A stretch of DNA of 64,000 nucleotides from Branchinecta lynchi. Its lineage: Eukaryota; Arthropoda; Branchiopoda; Anostraca; Branchinectidae. Positions 13,001-28,000 of this stretch are shown here, in pieces. The notes under the pieces were generated by a model. The model did not search any database. It was not told the origin of the DNA and saw only the letters and a list, made by a program, of their open reading frames with translations. Position numbers and translations under genes: made by a program. The stretch is from assembly GCA_023053575.1 (NCBI GenBank), contig JAKZAP010000021.1, forward strand, positions 9,238,212 to 9,302,211. The letters run 5' to 3'. Numbering within the stretch: the stretch's first letter is position 1; each line of letters starts with the position of its first letter.

Positions 13001-16000
13001 CGCCTGGAATATGTCCAAAAGAGAGCCATGAGAATCATTCTGGGTGATCGTAATATTACATACGAAGAGGCTCTCATTAAACTTGACATTCCTAAATTAT
13101 CTGTACGTAGAAATACTCTTTCAAACAAATTTGGAGCTAAGATAACGTGTTGTCCCCAGATGACCCATCTATTCCCCCCTCCCCTCCCGTCTTCCATGCG
13201 TCGGTCCGAAAGGAATACTGGCAATAAGTTTTCCCCATATCCCGCTAATTCTTCTACCCAATTTTTACGTAGTTTCATTCCATCATTTATTTCTGGTAAT
13301 TTCTTGTAAGTGTATTAGTTAATTTGTTTCTTGTGTGTCTGTGTATTTTGTAAATTTGTATTCCTTTTCTAGCTTTTAGCTATTCGGAGTAAACTTGATT
13401 GATTGATTGATTGATATACGGCCCTGGGTTTAGGTATTGGAATGCGTCTCGAAGGCAAGCAAGCATGTAGCCGTACCAGCGAATGAACCTTAGCTGGATT
13501 TGTTCGTTGTGACTTCGGTCGAGATAAAACATAACATAAAAAGTAAATAAGAAGTAAAACGATCTTTTTTTCCGAGAGATATGCAGGAACAGAAATTCTG
13601 TAGTTATTACCTGCACTATGTTTTATCCAGCCAATTACTATTTTTAGACACAAGAGGACCTTAATTTGATAAACTTCATCTTAGCGAAGTTCACCTTCGA
13701 ATCACAACACTCTGTCAGTACTTCGAAAACTATAGTTTGTTCTAGTTAGCCAGTAAGGACAAATAGCTAGAAATCCACAAATTGTTCTTGTTATCCAATT
13801 ACTACGTGTAGAGACAACAACGACCATAGTATAATAAACTTCATCTTGTGACTCGCTATCTCTTTCAGCATTTCGAAAGCCACAACTTCAGCTTCTTCCA
13901 GTGCGCATCCTGTCGCTATTTGAGCAATTCCCTCACTCGAATCATCAACCATCTCGCCCTCTTTCATCCTGCCTCTCCTGACCTGTGCTACACCCGCATA
14001 TTTATTTCGAAAGACCGAACCTTGATCGACCTGACAACCCCTGATCGCTTCTACGAGTTCAGCCCGCTATCACTCCACTACCTAGCGGAAAATTGGGATA
14101 ACTACTTTCTCAGCACGTTCAAATCCTGGTCGAGCTTAAGCGCACTGATTGAGGAGCTTGCCCTGAAATCTCAACTTGTCCTTTTCCATTATAACTTGCC
14201 AGCAGCAGCGCTTTGCGCTAGTGGAAGTAAGGCCGTACCTCTGTATCCGCAAGTCGATCAGCGGGCGGTGTCCCTAGCAAGGAAGCGGGGTCGACCCTCG
14301 AAGCAGCCCGAGTCTCTCCCCCCTGAAATATCCAAGCTGAAGCTTAAACTGTATACGTGTAAGGCGACTGTGACCAAGCTCGCTTACCGGTCCGAACCAC
14401 CGCGTCTTCAGGAATTCCCTGGCCTGCGACTTGACCGTGTCTGGCGGAAGTTGCTTCCTCCAGACCCTCCAGTCCAGGTCATAGACCTTGACGAGCAGGA
14501 GGACACAGTCGAAGAGAGCAAGCCGCCCGAGTCGGACTTCAAGCCCGTGCTAGAGCGTTACCCGAACGACGGGAAGATGGGCAAGCAGTTGTTCCTCTGT
14601 GGGAATCCGCTGTGCAAGAACGGGAGTGAGAATGAAGAAGAGTGGCGTGATCATATGCTCGTGTGTGATTTTGCGCGGGATACGCTGACTATTCAGTGTG
14701 GACATTGTCAGAAGAAGTTCAAGCAGATGCCAAGCCTGGAAGAACATATTCATACTCATGGGTCGAAGCGGTTCGTGTGTGGAGTGTGCGGCTCGAGGTG
14801 AGTTAACCCACATTACACTGTAAAATAAATCTTGCAATATTTGCTACTCGGATTAATCTTATCTCAGTAGAGATAAGATCAATCCCAGTAGCAAATACTG
14901 CAGTTAACATTAATCCTTACTCGGAGAAACTTTTTATGCTGAGTACGTGAGTTGTTTCTAGTGCTAGTGCGGCGTAGCGACCAGTTCATACCTTTGCAAA
15001 GAAACACAGTCTCATTACTTAAGCGCATGCATATTCTATCTTATTGGCCAGGTCGTAAATACTACGATAGATGACAACAAGACATAATACTGATGATGAT
15101 GGCATAATATGTTTACACAGAAATCCCAAGGGTCATGGCCCATGGCAATACAATACAAAACAAAATAAAGACGTAAGCTCGAAAGCCCCGTATGGCCCGA
15201 AGGCCATGGCAAAAACATATAAGGTTTACATTGGCTTGAATAAACATAAACTACGAAGAACAAACAAATAAAAAGATTACAACTATTTGATAAACAAGAA
15301 GCGGTGGCGCAAACCAATCCGGAGGAATTTCCCCAACAATCTCACGTCACAAAATTGTTTACTTTTTAATATTTTAGTCATCCACTCTTTACCAAACACT
15401 CTTTCACCAAATACCTCAGATCTTAAATCAGTTAGCTCTCTACACTCACGTGACTCACGCAAAAAATGGCTCAATCATCGTTCGCCATCCCACAAATAGG
15501 GCAGAAGAAAGGAGGACCAGTCTTTCCACGACCTTTACTAATATAACTTCTCTTCTGACCAACCGGTAAACAATTTCCCCGAAAACTTAATATATATAAA
15601 TATCCCCTCTCCCCCCCCTCCCCGACCGAAACCCATATATACATATATAGCCATATAAGAAAAGGACATCCCGCCCGTCCCCGCAAAAAAACGGCAACCA
15701 CTCTCCCCCCTCCCCCTCCCCTCCCCGACCGAAACCCCCCGACACAGTGTTGATAAAAATCAGTATACTTTTATGAAAAGTATATGTAGAGGCGATCAGA
15801 GGCGTTACTAGCTAAAATGTTGTAGGGGGTTTTGTTTTGAGGAATAATTGACTAATGTTAAGAATAACCCACTGTTTTTAAGAAAAATCGACTGTTTTGC
15901 GATAAACACCTTCAATGCTTCGTCAAAAGCTCAAGGAATATTCCCAACTGGTATGTTTTAGTACCATAGTTGATAGTAACAAACGGACGCGTCAACTGAA

Positions 16001-19000
16001 CGTCGTTCGAGCGATATTTCAATCCTTCTTGGCAATGGTCCTCTTCAGGCTCTAATCGCTAGAGCTGGGAATTGAACTCAAGCTGGGGACTGAACTTCAC
16101 TTCCCAGCTTGAGTGGTTTGAGCCCGAAGAGGACCCTTCCCAAGAAGGGCCGAAATACCGCTCTACTAAAGTGCATTTGACGTATCCGTTTGTATCCGTT
16201 TTGCCCTTCCCATATAGGTCCTTCTATCCCCTAGTGGTAAACAGCCAGACCTCATACTTATCACCAACGCTAACTCCTCCCCATTCAAAACTCATTTAAA
16301 TTAAATACTTCCATAACGAAACAACGAGTTTAAAATTCTCAAAGTCTTAATTTCCTCACTTTTGAGATTATGGGTAGCCTTCGTGTTGTGTGGAGAAAAG
16401 GCTTCAGGCTCTATGTAAAAATTATCGTCATCTTATTCTTTTACGTTAAAATCACAGACTAATAGAGAGTTACTAAAAGAGATGGGAAGCCCAAAATTTA
16501 TTTTGATAATTTAGAATGCTGAACTTTAACAGCAGATATATCACAAGTTTGGAAATTCTTTAGTTGCGTAAGCTTTCTGCTTCAGCGTCAGTACTTCTCC
16601 GAATCATCCGTGTTTTTTTCATATTATTATTATTAATTAGTATTATTTTATTAATCATACAATGTACAAGCACGAACAAATGAAAAGGGGGAAATGAAGG
16701 CAATGTACGCCTCTACGTATCTACTACGAAATATCTTCAGCTTTAATCCATACATATCACTTGACGGATCGAAATATTTTAGGTATCCCATTGAAGTTCA
16801 GCTCGTCAAGCATATTCGCCTCGATCACAAGATTGGTCTCTTCAAGAAGGTACCTGCCAACCCCTCGGAAAACAATCTGGATTCCGCCGAATTCGTGTTC
16901 GTATCTCAAGACGAGAAGGTTCTAGAAGCCAAACCCAGTTTTAATTTCCGCCGGCAAGAACAGGTCTTCCAAGTGGCAGATTTTGACAAAGTTCCGAAAC
17001 GTTGGGTCTTCTTGAAAACGGCGAAATGCGGCCAGTGCGAATTCCGGACAAATATCCGGACAAACCTCCTCCACCATTTATACCTGCATAGTAGGGATCG
17101 GAAAGTCCACAGTTCGTACCCCGTTAACCCCGTACCGTGTTTGGAATCACAAGAAAGACACTTTGATAAAATGATCAACATGGCCTCAAGTTCAAATGAG
17201 AGTGAGAAGAAGTCGGACCTGACTGAGGACGAATTGCAAAAAATGCCGAAGTTTGTCCCGGAAAACAAGCGGTTCGTTTGTACGTCCGTCGGTTGTCGGT
17301 ACTTGACGCTAGATGAGACCATGTTGAAATTTCACCTCAAGTCGCTGCATGGGGACCAGGCCTACTCCTGTGAGCATTGTGATGTCAGTGACCAGCCGCT
17401 TGAAAAGTTCATCACCCACTTAAAGGTATGATTCTGTTCACTATATTTTAGGTGTTTGCAGAACAATATATATGTATCTACCCAGGCGTCACGCGATAAA
17501 CAATGTTCGAGAATTATTCGTATGGAGTTGTACGAAAAAGTACCACGCAGTAGTAACATTTGCCACTGCTTGCTGATATTAGCAAACTATATGCTACTAC
17601 AGCAAGATTGGATGCTATCGGATACTACTACAAGATTAACCCAGTCGGAGGCATGTTAAGTCTTAAGTATTCCTTACTACTACTACATATTAATGCATGC
17701 AACTTTTTCATACAACTACCGTAAAACTACACAGTCAAAGAATATTTCATCTGGCAATGATAAGTCGTGTATGGCATAAGCTGTTTTTCCGCGATCCCAA
17801 ATAGTATGTGGCTCGCAGAGCGAAAATAACACTAGCGAGTAGCGCCAAGACTTGAAAAAAGGGACACACACCCGAATAGCAGCGACACTTTCCTAGAGAT
17901 AGTCCCTACTGAAACTCAATCAGTCGTGCACCAGCGCTGGCTCCGATAACTTTATATTCTCAACACAGCAAATATAAGATATAACCTCCCCTGTTTCCTC
18001 GATGTGTGCAGACTGCATCTTAGCTTTACCAGAGATTTCTAGATCCGGAAGTTTGTCTCGCTTTAAATGCCGCAAGCGTAGTGGGCTCGAAATTTGGTGG
18101 GAAAATGAAGTCCAAATAATAAAACAAGCTACTTTGAATGTTGAAGAATATTTAAAGCACAGTAAACACTTCTAATGCTTTACTTTGTATTAAATGCTTC
18201 ACAAATAAAAATTTCTGACTTCCTTTAAAAGTCGCCACGAAAATCGGACGTTTTCTTGTTATCCCTTGTCTTTACCTCTCTGGCATTTCGGCGATCCATA
18301 TCTTAGTAGCTGGAACATCGTGGCAGGAAATTCAAAACTCCCAGCAATGCTTGATAGAAAAGGATATATATTTGAGATGTCACCAAAGTCAAGCCGCAGA
18401 TGCAGTTTAGATGATTGTTCTAGTGTTTCATTAGAAGTTCCATGGCTTAAAGTGCCTGTTAAAGTTTTTCCTTTGTGGAGTAGTGTTGTGAAGCTTGATT
18501 AGCTTGCTTTATAAAATGTACCAGAATATGCTATAAGCTTATAAAAAATAACATAGCTACAAAAATCATTCAAAAACAAATAACCTATTCGAATTTGAAT
18601 TATACAAGCTGATTTATGCATAAAATAAAGATCTACTAAGTATTATAAGAAACATCACTTTTATCTTTGTCCAAGCTAGTAAATTGAGCATGTACTTGCC
18701 CAAAAAATTACGCTTTGAAATATCACATAAAGGAAACTCTTGAAAAAGCTGCTGATCTAGGGGGTAAGCATTGTTCCTAGGTTGCTACAGAGTGGGACTG
18801 GGGTAGTTTGATGTGCCCATTGAACTTTAAAGGAAATGTCGTACTTATGATAGTGATTCATTCTATTTCATTAGTATTTCCATCCAGTCTCGTTCCCGAG
18901 ATTCTTCACTTCATAAGTGTATCTATCTCCTCTAGTAGCAATACACTCATCGTCTAGCTTGCCATGATTTCTGCTTTGTGCGTGACATATCAGGCTCCCG

Positions 19001-22000
19001 ATCATTGTCCCGGGGAGCTGTTTACGTCTGAAAACCGGTTATGCACATTTTGCCAAGATTGTCATCCAAGGCAAGGGACATGGCAAGAGGCTAAAAATAG
19101 ACGAAGCCGTGTGTCATTTTCTGTAAGCGAAGCTTAGTTGTAAAGTGGTCAACTATCTCAGAAAATCTGAGCAGAAACAGTATGCAGTGCGATGTGTCCG
19201 TTAGAATTTTCTTTGAAATTTATGGATTTGAAAACACCGCCAAAATAAAACAGACAAAATATCGTTTCCGTAAGTTTTGAGCCTGATTCCGGCTGAACCA
19301 TTTGTCCGGCAAGAAAACAAAGTTCAGATATGGATACAGTGTACCTCCTTACTCCTCATTAGCTTAGAAAAATGTTTTTCACCCTTGATTTGAAACCCCC
19401 TCCCCACCTCTAAGAAAGGGTTACAGGACCCATCTACGTACTTGGCCTGTACGTCGATCCATTGGATCCTTATACCAAGTTTGAACTAATTATCTCAACC
19501 CCTTCGAGCCCACGAGACGACTGCTAAGACTAAGACGTAAGAGACATTGCACACGCAACCGGCTTCCGGATATCGTAGATTAAAAAAGGCATAATTTGAA
19601 TTTCCTCACCAAAGCGCGATAACATTTCGCCTTGTATGGATAAAGGGGTAGGGTAGGGACTGGTATCGCCACCTGGTTTTTCCGAAAATTGGTAGAAAAC
19701 TTTTAGTCAATTGTTCACCAGGCAATTGTCGAATGCATTCTGCCTTTTTGACCCAGTAAATGCCGGTTGGGACTTTGGAGAACTAAGCTGATCGCATACA
19801 TTTTTTATTGATCTTGAGTATGTTGGAAAGCTGCAATAGCATGTCTTCCCACCCTACATCGCCTATATCATTGGATTTTAAAATTTCATGTTAAATTTCC
19901 TGTTTTGGCTGGACTCAGTGCGAACGATTTGTCCGGCGAGAAAATAATTTTCGTATTCTGATTCAGCATGTCTCCTTACAACAAAATCGATTTTTTGTAG
20001 CCCTTCTGAAGCCCCTCCACACCCCTAAATATGTAGCTATGGGGCCCATCTACGAACCCCGGGCCCAACTTGACCTGTATTTCGACCCAAAGGATCCTTA
20101 CCCCAAGTTTGAACAAAATATCTCAAGCCCTTCGAGAGTGATTGTGCTAACAGACGGAAGGACGGACAGACAACTTTACGAAGTCATAGATCTTCACTTA
20201 CGTTTTGGGCTCCACAAATCTGAACTTTACGTGCTTTACGATGGGGAGGGGCGCCCTTGTGGTGGAACTGAAAAATTAAAGACGGATGGAGCTCATTGGC
20301 TCATCTAAAGCTCATTGAGTGGGAATTGGTTTCGTAGTCTTTGGTTACGATTATTAATTAATAACTGAATTAAGTAGCAGTTATTGTCTGTGTAATCTGT
20401 GTCTTTTGATGATTGTCTTGAGACGACCATACGTAAACTTCAATGCATCTCGTCGTCTACTTTCATATAATTGACCTTATTCTGCTAGTCAGATGTACAT
20501 AGAAAATACAGTCGAATGTTTTGGTGTAATGAAACGCAAAGCGATTGTTAAATTTGTGCGCCGGTAGAAGTTTCCGAGAATCCGCTTTTGAAGGCTAAAG
20601 CAGAATGCAGAATGTCGCTCCGGCCATTTCTATCGTCTTTATCCTCGACTGTGCTGTTCGTCCGAGCCGCCGAATGTGAATCCGTCAGTTGGCCCACCTG
20701 TCATTTTGCTTAAAAAATCCGTAGCTTCACCCACTTTTTCCGACAGTTTGTACACCCGTCAGTTAATCCACACAAATCTGTAACTTCGCCCACTCGTCAT
20801 GTCGCCCGATCGTCATTTCGCCCACCCGTAAGTTCACCCATCCGTCATGTCGCCCGCCCCTAAGCTCGCCCATCCGTCACTACTCCTTACATACCTTACG
20901 GCGAAGTTATGAGGGGGAGAAGTGTCGGATTTTTGGAGTGGGTAAAAATGATGAGAGGAGGTAGTGACCGCGTCCCGTAATTTTTGGTAGCTTACGTGAT
21001 TGATTGATTAATTAATTACAATTCATTTTTTTCCAGTTCCATGGTCCTCGTCTCTACAAGTGCCCTCAGTGTGTCCATTTTCACTGGCAAAGAACCCCCA
21101 TGGGTCGCCATATCCAGGAAAAGCACGGTAACAAGGGAATCAGGGATCCGATCGTTATCCGAGAGTTTGATGATGATTATGAAGGAGAGGATACATATGT
21201 ACTAGAAGGTAAGCTCTTTTCAATCAGTCAATTTTATTTCAACCCTAATAGCACTAGGCTAACACGGGCGGGAATTGGAAAGCAAACACTCACTAACAAT
21301 ACAAATAAAACACAAACTATAACAAACAATAAATACGAAACGAACATAAATCATGAACAGTTATAATGTTTAGTGAAGTACGGAACGAATGAATTTAGGT
21401 GTCTTTCTGAAGATTTCGTAAGTGGGGGAACGAGCTTGGGTTTCGGGTCCTTCTTGCTTCGCATGATAGGTCCATGAGAGGGTGTAACGAAGTCCGGAAG
21501 GATGGTCCTGTGGTGTTGAGAATTTTGGTGGCCAAAACGCATGAGAAGATTATGTCTTCTTTCAGACAGTTTTTCGATATCGAGGATTTGAAGGCTTTCG
21601 TTGTAAGATGTGTAATTGTGACCAAGTATTATTCTGCAGGCTCTCTTCTGCAGTCGTTCGATTTCGGCATCCTGAGCTTTAGTTAACCCAGGATGCCAAA
21701 TTTGGAATAGGTTTCAGTTTTTGCTGACGAAAGGGAAGGATACCTTAGATCTGTCCTAAATAAATATTACGGCGGTACGTATGAAAACGTCGAAGATACT
21801 ACATCCTTACAGTTACCAAAGCTTACCAAGAACGAGTAACCAGTTAGAACCTCCGTCTTTAGTCCCATGCAGCGTCTATGAATACCCCGACAAAACTGAG
21901 CGGACCTAGAGGTATTTAATCTAGCTTTGAGGTGATGTTGATACCGTCTACTCATCTTCCATCATCGCCGTTGCTCATCGCTGAGAAAAAAAATGCAGGA

Positions 22001-25000
22001 GGCGTACTTCGCGCACTGACCTGCTCTAGAACCCGTCCATAGAACCTATCAGCTCTGACTTCTACTTTTCCTCAAGGCGGCTTGACAACGATATAGCTAT
22101 TTGCAGAGGTAACGAAACGTGATGTGGCGCGAAGATATTAACCTCCACTCGTTCGCAGCGGACAGGGTGTGGGGAAATATTCGACTCCGCATTGTTATTT
22201 TACATAGATATGGAGACGGAGGCTCTATCTTATTATTTGTTCCTAAGTTTACGTGGCTATAGTCTCAAACTCACAGGAGAGCTTCTGCAAAGACGTTTGT
22301 CGGTGGAGCTTCGGAAATCCTGTTCCTCTTTACCAGAACCAACTACTGAAGAAACAACAGATTGACCATCACATCATTGCCAGTGCTATTCGTTTTTATG
22401 GCACTTGAGCTTACTCAAGTGCCATATAGCGATTGTAATTTCTGTCCGTCAGTCGGTCTGTCGGTCCCGGTTTTGCTAGTTCGGGCACTTCCAGAAAAGC
22501 TAGGACGATGAAACTTGGCAGGCATATGAGGAACTGGACCAGATTAAATTAGAAATTGTCGCTTCCTCGATTCGACCATCTGGAGGGGAGTGGAGGGAGG
22601 GGGATTCCGGAAAAATAGGAAAAATGATATATTTTTAGCTTACGAACGGGTGATCGGATCTTAATGAAACTTGATTTTTGGAAGGACTTCCTGTCTCAGA
22701 CCCTCCATTTTAAATCCAGACCGGATCCGGTGACACTGGGGGGAGTTGGAGGGGGAAACCGGAAATCTTGGAAAACACTTAGAGTGGAGGGATCCGGATG
22801 AAACTTGGTGGAAAGTACAAGCAAAAGTCCTAGATACGTGACTGATATAACCGGAACGGATCCGCTCACTTTGGGGGAGTTGGGGGGGGGGGAGAAGTCC
22901 GAATTTGTAGTGATCCCGCGAGTTCCATGCTTCCTGCTGTGCTGGGACGATGGAAATTGACAGGCATGTCTGGGACCCGACCAGATAAATATGAAATCGT
23001 CAATTCCCCGATTCGACAATCTGGGGGGGGAGTGGAGGGAGGGTGAAGCCAAAATTTGAGGTATTTTTAGCTTGCGAACGGGTGATCGGATCTTGATGAA
23101 AATTGATATTTAGGATGACCTCGTGTCTCAGACATCTCACTTTAAATCCGGGCCGGATCCGATGACACTGGGGGGAGTTGAAGGAGGGAACCGGAAATTT
23201 TGAGAAACGCTTAAAGTGGAGGGATCGGGATGAAACTTGGTGGGAAAAACAAGCACAGGTCCTAGACACGTCATTGACATAACCGGACCGGATCAGGGCA
23301 CTGTGGGGGAGTTGGGGTGGGGGTCCGGATTTCTAGCGATCCCGCGAGTTCGGCATACTTCCTGATGTCCTAGGGCGATGAAACTTGGCAGGTATGTCAG
23401 GGATCCGAACAGATTGACTTGAGAACAGCCGTTTCCCCGACCCGACCATCGTGGGGGGAGTGGGTGGATGGGGAGTCAGGAATCTAGTGGCGTGCATAAC
23501 TTTTGAACGGGTGATCGGATTTGAATGAAACTTGTCTGGTGAGCTATCGCCTCGGACGTTCAGTGTCACATCTGGGTCGGGTCTGATACCTGTGAGGATG
23601 GGGGGGGGGGTGGAAAACTCAAGAAACTCGAAAAGCAGAGGGATTGGGACGAAACTTAATGGATGGCATTAGGCCGAGATGAAATTGACCATGCCAGATG
23701 GTTTCGGGGCTCTGTGGGAGGAGCTGGAGGGGGTTTCCTGGAATTCCGGTAGTCGTGAGTTAGAATAGTTCCAGATGTAAGACGACAACGAAACTTTGCA
23801 GGCATATTAGCGACCCGAATTATCTTGACTTAAGAACCTGACACAACATACCCCCGGAAACTTCCGTTCCTAGATCCGAGCATTTTTTGGGGAGCAAGAG
23901 AAGAGAAATATGGAAATTGACTTCTATAAATTGCGAACGAGTGGTCTGATTCTAGTGAAACTTCATGGGTGATACGAATCGATGGCCTCGACATGTAAAA
24001 CATGCGTTCGAACCATATGCGACCACGATTAGGGGAATTGGGGGTGGGGGGACTTTTGACATGCACAAAAACCAAACGGATGGACCGAATGAGATGCAAA
24101 TTCGACAGTGCCGAGTTTATGCGGCCTAGATGTTATTTGGCGTCCGGGACGGATTCGGCCAAGGTAGGGGGGGTACTGGAAACTTGCAGATAGGCTATGC
24201 TCCAATTTCAGTCAAACTTGATGGACAGGAACAGGGAATTAAGAGATTGGGCCCGGACCGGCTCCGACAACGTTGGTGGGAGGGGGGGGGGGGGGGGTAC
24301 CGGAACTTTCCAAAAATGCTCAGATTCGAGTGAAACTTGATAGATGGTATAAACGAAGAAGCTTTAGGTGGTCGATTTTGTTTTATTCCGAACCAGATTC
24401 GGCCACGGTAGGTGGAGATAGAGTGAGTACCGGAAATCGTGTAGCACGTCTAAGGATCAAACAAATGGATTTATTGGGATGAAAGTTTGAACAGTCATGT
24501 GCATTTGCTACAGACAATCGAGACGATGCCGGAACTGCTCAGAAATGAGTGAAACTAAATATCCTATTTCTATTTCCGAACCGCATTTTTGGATGGCGGG
24601 TGTATTTTGTGACGTTCTCATCTACTTTCTTGTACAGCCTACTCGTAGAAGTGCCATATGAGCTCGTAGCTCTTGTTTGGATAATTATGGCTAATTAATA
24701 AACTTGATTTGATTTGACATCAGCCAGTTCAAGAGAGAAATTGACAAAATGGTTACTACTTAAATGTACGACCCCACATGTTTTGTAATAATTTGGTAAA
24801 AGAATTTGTCGCCTTATTGTGTTTGCTATCTCTTATTATTATTAGTACTCGGACGGTTTAAGACACATTGATGCAACTCGGCAGAAGGACTCGTCAGGTT
24901 TACGGTAAAAATAATAAATAACTTTCTGAATATAAATGCGAACATGGAAACATACAAACATTCAATACAAACAAATACAAAATATTTGTAATGTTAATAT

Positions 25001-28000
25001 CTGTTCTGAAACTTCTGACAGTGTAGTAGGTTATCAGTAATTTTGTTGTTCGTTCTATGTTTTTTTGCCATGTTTTTCTTTGCGACGGTCCTCGTGATTT
25101 TAAAGCAATAAAGTTATTATTATCATCATGGTAGAGGGATTGAATGGAAAATTGCCGCTCAGACGGGACTGGCAGTCTTGGGTACTTATTATCCAAAAAC
25201 ATAAATCTCCTAATGTAACGATGGATTCCAGGAGCTTCATAATAAGTTATCTGATCAACCATATCAGAGGCTATTTTTATATCACGGGATAACCCGTTTG
25301 TTCTGTTGATTTTTTCTATTTTTATGTCTCTGTTTTATCTACTTCTCTTTCTTTTCCTTTTTACTCCACTATCTTCACATTGTCCATTTTAGTGGGTTAC
25401 AGATGAATTATTATGATTATAAGCTGGGCAATTTTTTTAATTTCTAGGCGTCGGATGGTTGCGGTGAGACTCGTTCTTCTAGAGGCTTATGTGTTCTTAC
25501 AAATATATTCTGTTTCAGTTGTGCAAGTCGACGAAGTTGAACCGCCCAAGAACCTTCCCTGGCGCTGCAGTCTTTGTCGCTACACGTCAAACACGGAAAT
25601 CGAGGTCAAATCTCACGTAAGGTCAACCCATAATATCAAATGGCAATTTCAGTGTGGCGTCTGTTCAACGAAGGTGGTGTCTATTGGTATGACCGACATG
25701 GAAAAGCATTTTGCTACGAAACATCCAGACGGTACCACGAATGTAAGTGAAGTGACACGTGCGCAAGTACCCAAACGTGGACTGTGAAAATACGAATCAA
25801 GTTCAGATATCGCATTATGATTGCCGTATAAACTCGGTCATCCGTGGCCGGATTGTCACTTATAATAAAGTATGATTTAATCCGTAATATCTTTAAATAC
25901 ATAAAAATAGCTTTGAATATGTCAATACAAATAAAGACACTTCAAGCACTATCAAGGTTCAAGGTTTAATTTACACGTCTGTATAAAATCAAAATAAATA
26001 GGGTCAAGCCGGAGACACAAGGTCGATTGACAAAAACCCGGTACAATATATAACAAACATATTTTACCTATAACTAATTATATAAATAAATGTTAATAAT
26101 TCCATGACTCACCACCAGACGGGAACCCGCCCCACAAACCCACCGACACTCAGCAGGATCAACCCGAAAAAAAAAAACCAATGCGCAAGCGAGGGTTACC
26201 GATGGCCGGCAACTAATATGGACCCCAACCAAAACATATCAACAACAAACAAATAAAAATTATTTTAATTTTTTCTTTTTTTATCGATGATTTTCGAATT
26301 TATTTATAAGTATAGAATGAAGTTGCTTTTTTATATTTGGAAGAGATTTACTGATATCAATATATTGTAAATAAAGATGCCATGAACCCGTGATTGAAAA
26401 GTATGGTGAGAACCGCGATCTCTCAGTGGTTAATTTAAGGTGCTGCATTTTCCATTTATGACGGGTTTCATAAGCATGGTCAGGTTGCTCAGGGAAAAAA
26501 TTACTCGAACGAAAGTACGAAGGTAGTTCCGACCGGTCATATTTTACCTTAAATAAAAAAGAATGGAGAGTGAATAATTCTGAAACAGGCAAAATATTAG
26601 TTAACAAATATAGAGTTTCAGTTTTAGTTTTGTTAGGATAAGAAGAAGGGGACAGGGAACTCGACAGGTCAATATTACTTATCTGATAAAATTGTGTATA
26701 TAAAATAATCAAGTCCATAAATAAACTACATGAATCTTCATTTGCTTACCCTTTTATTCCAGTGACATTATCATCCTAAGAGGATGCCCCCGTTCCTACA
26801 TACAAGAATACATGCCAGGCAAATCCGTATGACTTTCAACAATCACCCACACCGTCCTGAGTGTCTAATTTTATCCTCAGCGATTTTAGTGAACCTGCGC
26901 CCACTTGCCCGTGAACCAGGTGCAGATACCTTGGCACCCTGTCAATCCGTAATCAGCTTCAGCAACTAAGAACAGATTGGTTTTGGGGGTCTGAGGGTTG
27001 GAAAGGAAAGTAATAGGTGTATTCTCGACGTTCCCCGAGGATGCCTTGGGGAATCGGTGGGAACAGCGAGAATCGAGGGAGTCACTCGACGCGGACTCTG
27101 CGAACAGAAACAGCGGGAACAGGAGGAATGCTTCCAAAATGGATTTTGTTCGAACAAAAAATATGTTGTTGGCGAAATTAGTCTGGATCCACTTTATTTT
27201 TGGTTTTGTTTTTATTCTGATAGTTTTTAAACAATTATACGTTGCACCAACACCAGCCAAAATGGATTCTCTCCGAGTCTGAAAGGGGGTCCGTTTTGAT
27301 GATAGGGATGATAACCGGGGCATTCCCCGTCCGTGGGGACTCACGAGAACACGGGAGTGAGTCCCCGGGACAAGCAAAAACGCGGTGACTTCTCAAGTGG
27401 AGTCCTCGGGAAACGGCGACAATACGCCTAATCAGGGGAGTGGGTGGGGGTTGATTTTTGTTGTCCTAGTTCAAACTTTTTGTCAAGTTACGAAATTCAG
27501 GCTACTGGCTATGTTTGTCTAGTGGTTGCCTCCGAACCCCCAATCTTTAGTTTTCAAGAACTTATTCAGGCAACTAACTGCACCTCGGCCTCTGAGTAAT
27601 GTTTCTATTATTGCAGTGGGTAGTCTCTACAATGTTGTGGCCCTTCCACATTTTATAGCTCTGGTGCCATTTTTGGCACATGGTGCTACAGTCAAAACGT
27701 CATACAGTGAGATCTTATTATCAGAGGCGTCACGACTGGGGGGGGGGGGGTAGGGGGGTACGCCCCCCCTCAAAGCCGTCGGCCAGTCGGTAAAAAATAC
27801 CGAATCGCCGCAAAGCGCCGCGATTTTTCGTCAAAACAGTTGATTTTTTTTCATGAAAACAGTTGGTTTTTCTGAAAATTGGTCGAATTTCGTCAAAATA
27901 GTCGGTTTTTCTGAAAATCAGTGGAGTTTTTGGAAAATCAGTCGATTTTTTTCAAGAATGTCATTTTTGTTGTTGAAAACAGTCGTTTTTTCTGCAGAAA

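Noticed and set aside
20039..20308. 89-codon frame containing LTDGRTD
   Set aside because: It comes from the C-family CAGACGGA-type run; the same phrase appears in other copies and strands.
22696..24333. Several 60-120 codon frames rich in Pro/Ser or Gly
   Set aside because: They lie wholly in the B-family array and read its C- or G-rich tracts; frames are not kept between copies.
27139..27282. N-terminal exon of a membrane acyltransferase
   Set aside because: Only one hydrophobic segment; no catalytic motif or following exon was found, so no function is assigned beyond a low-confidence entry.
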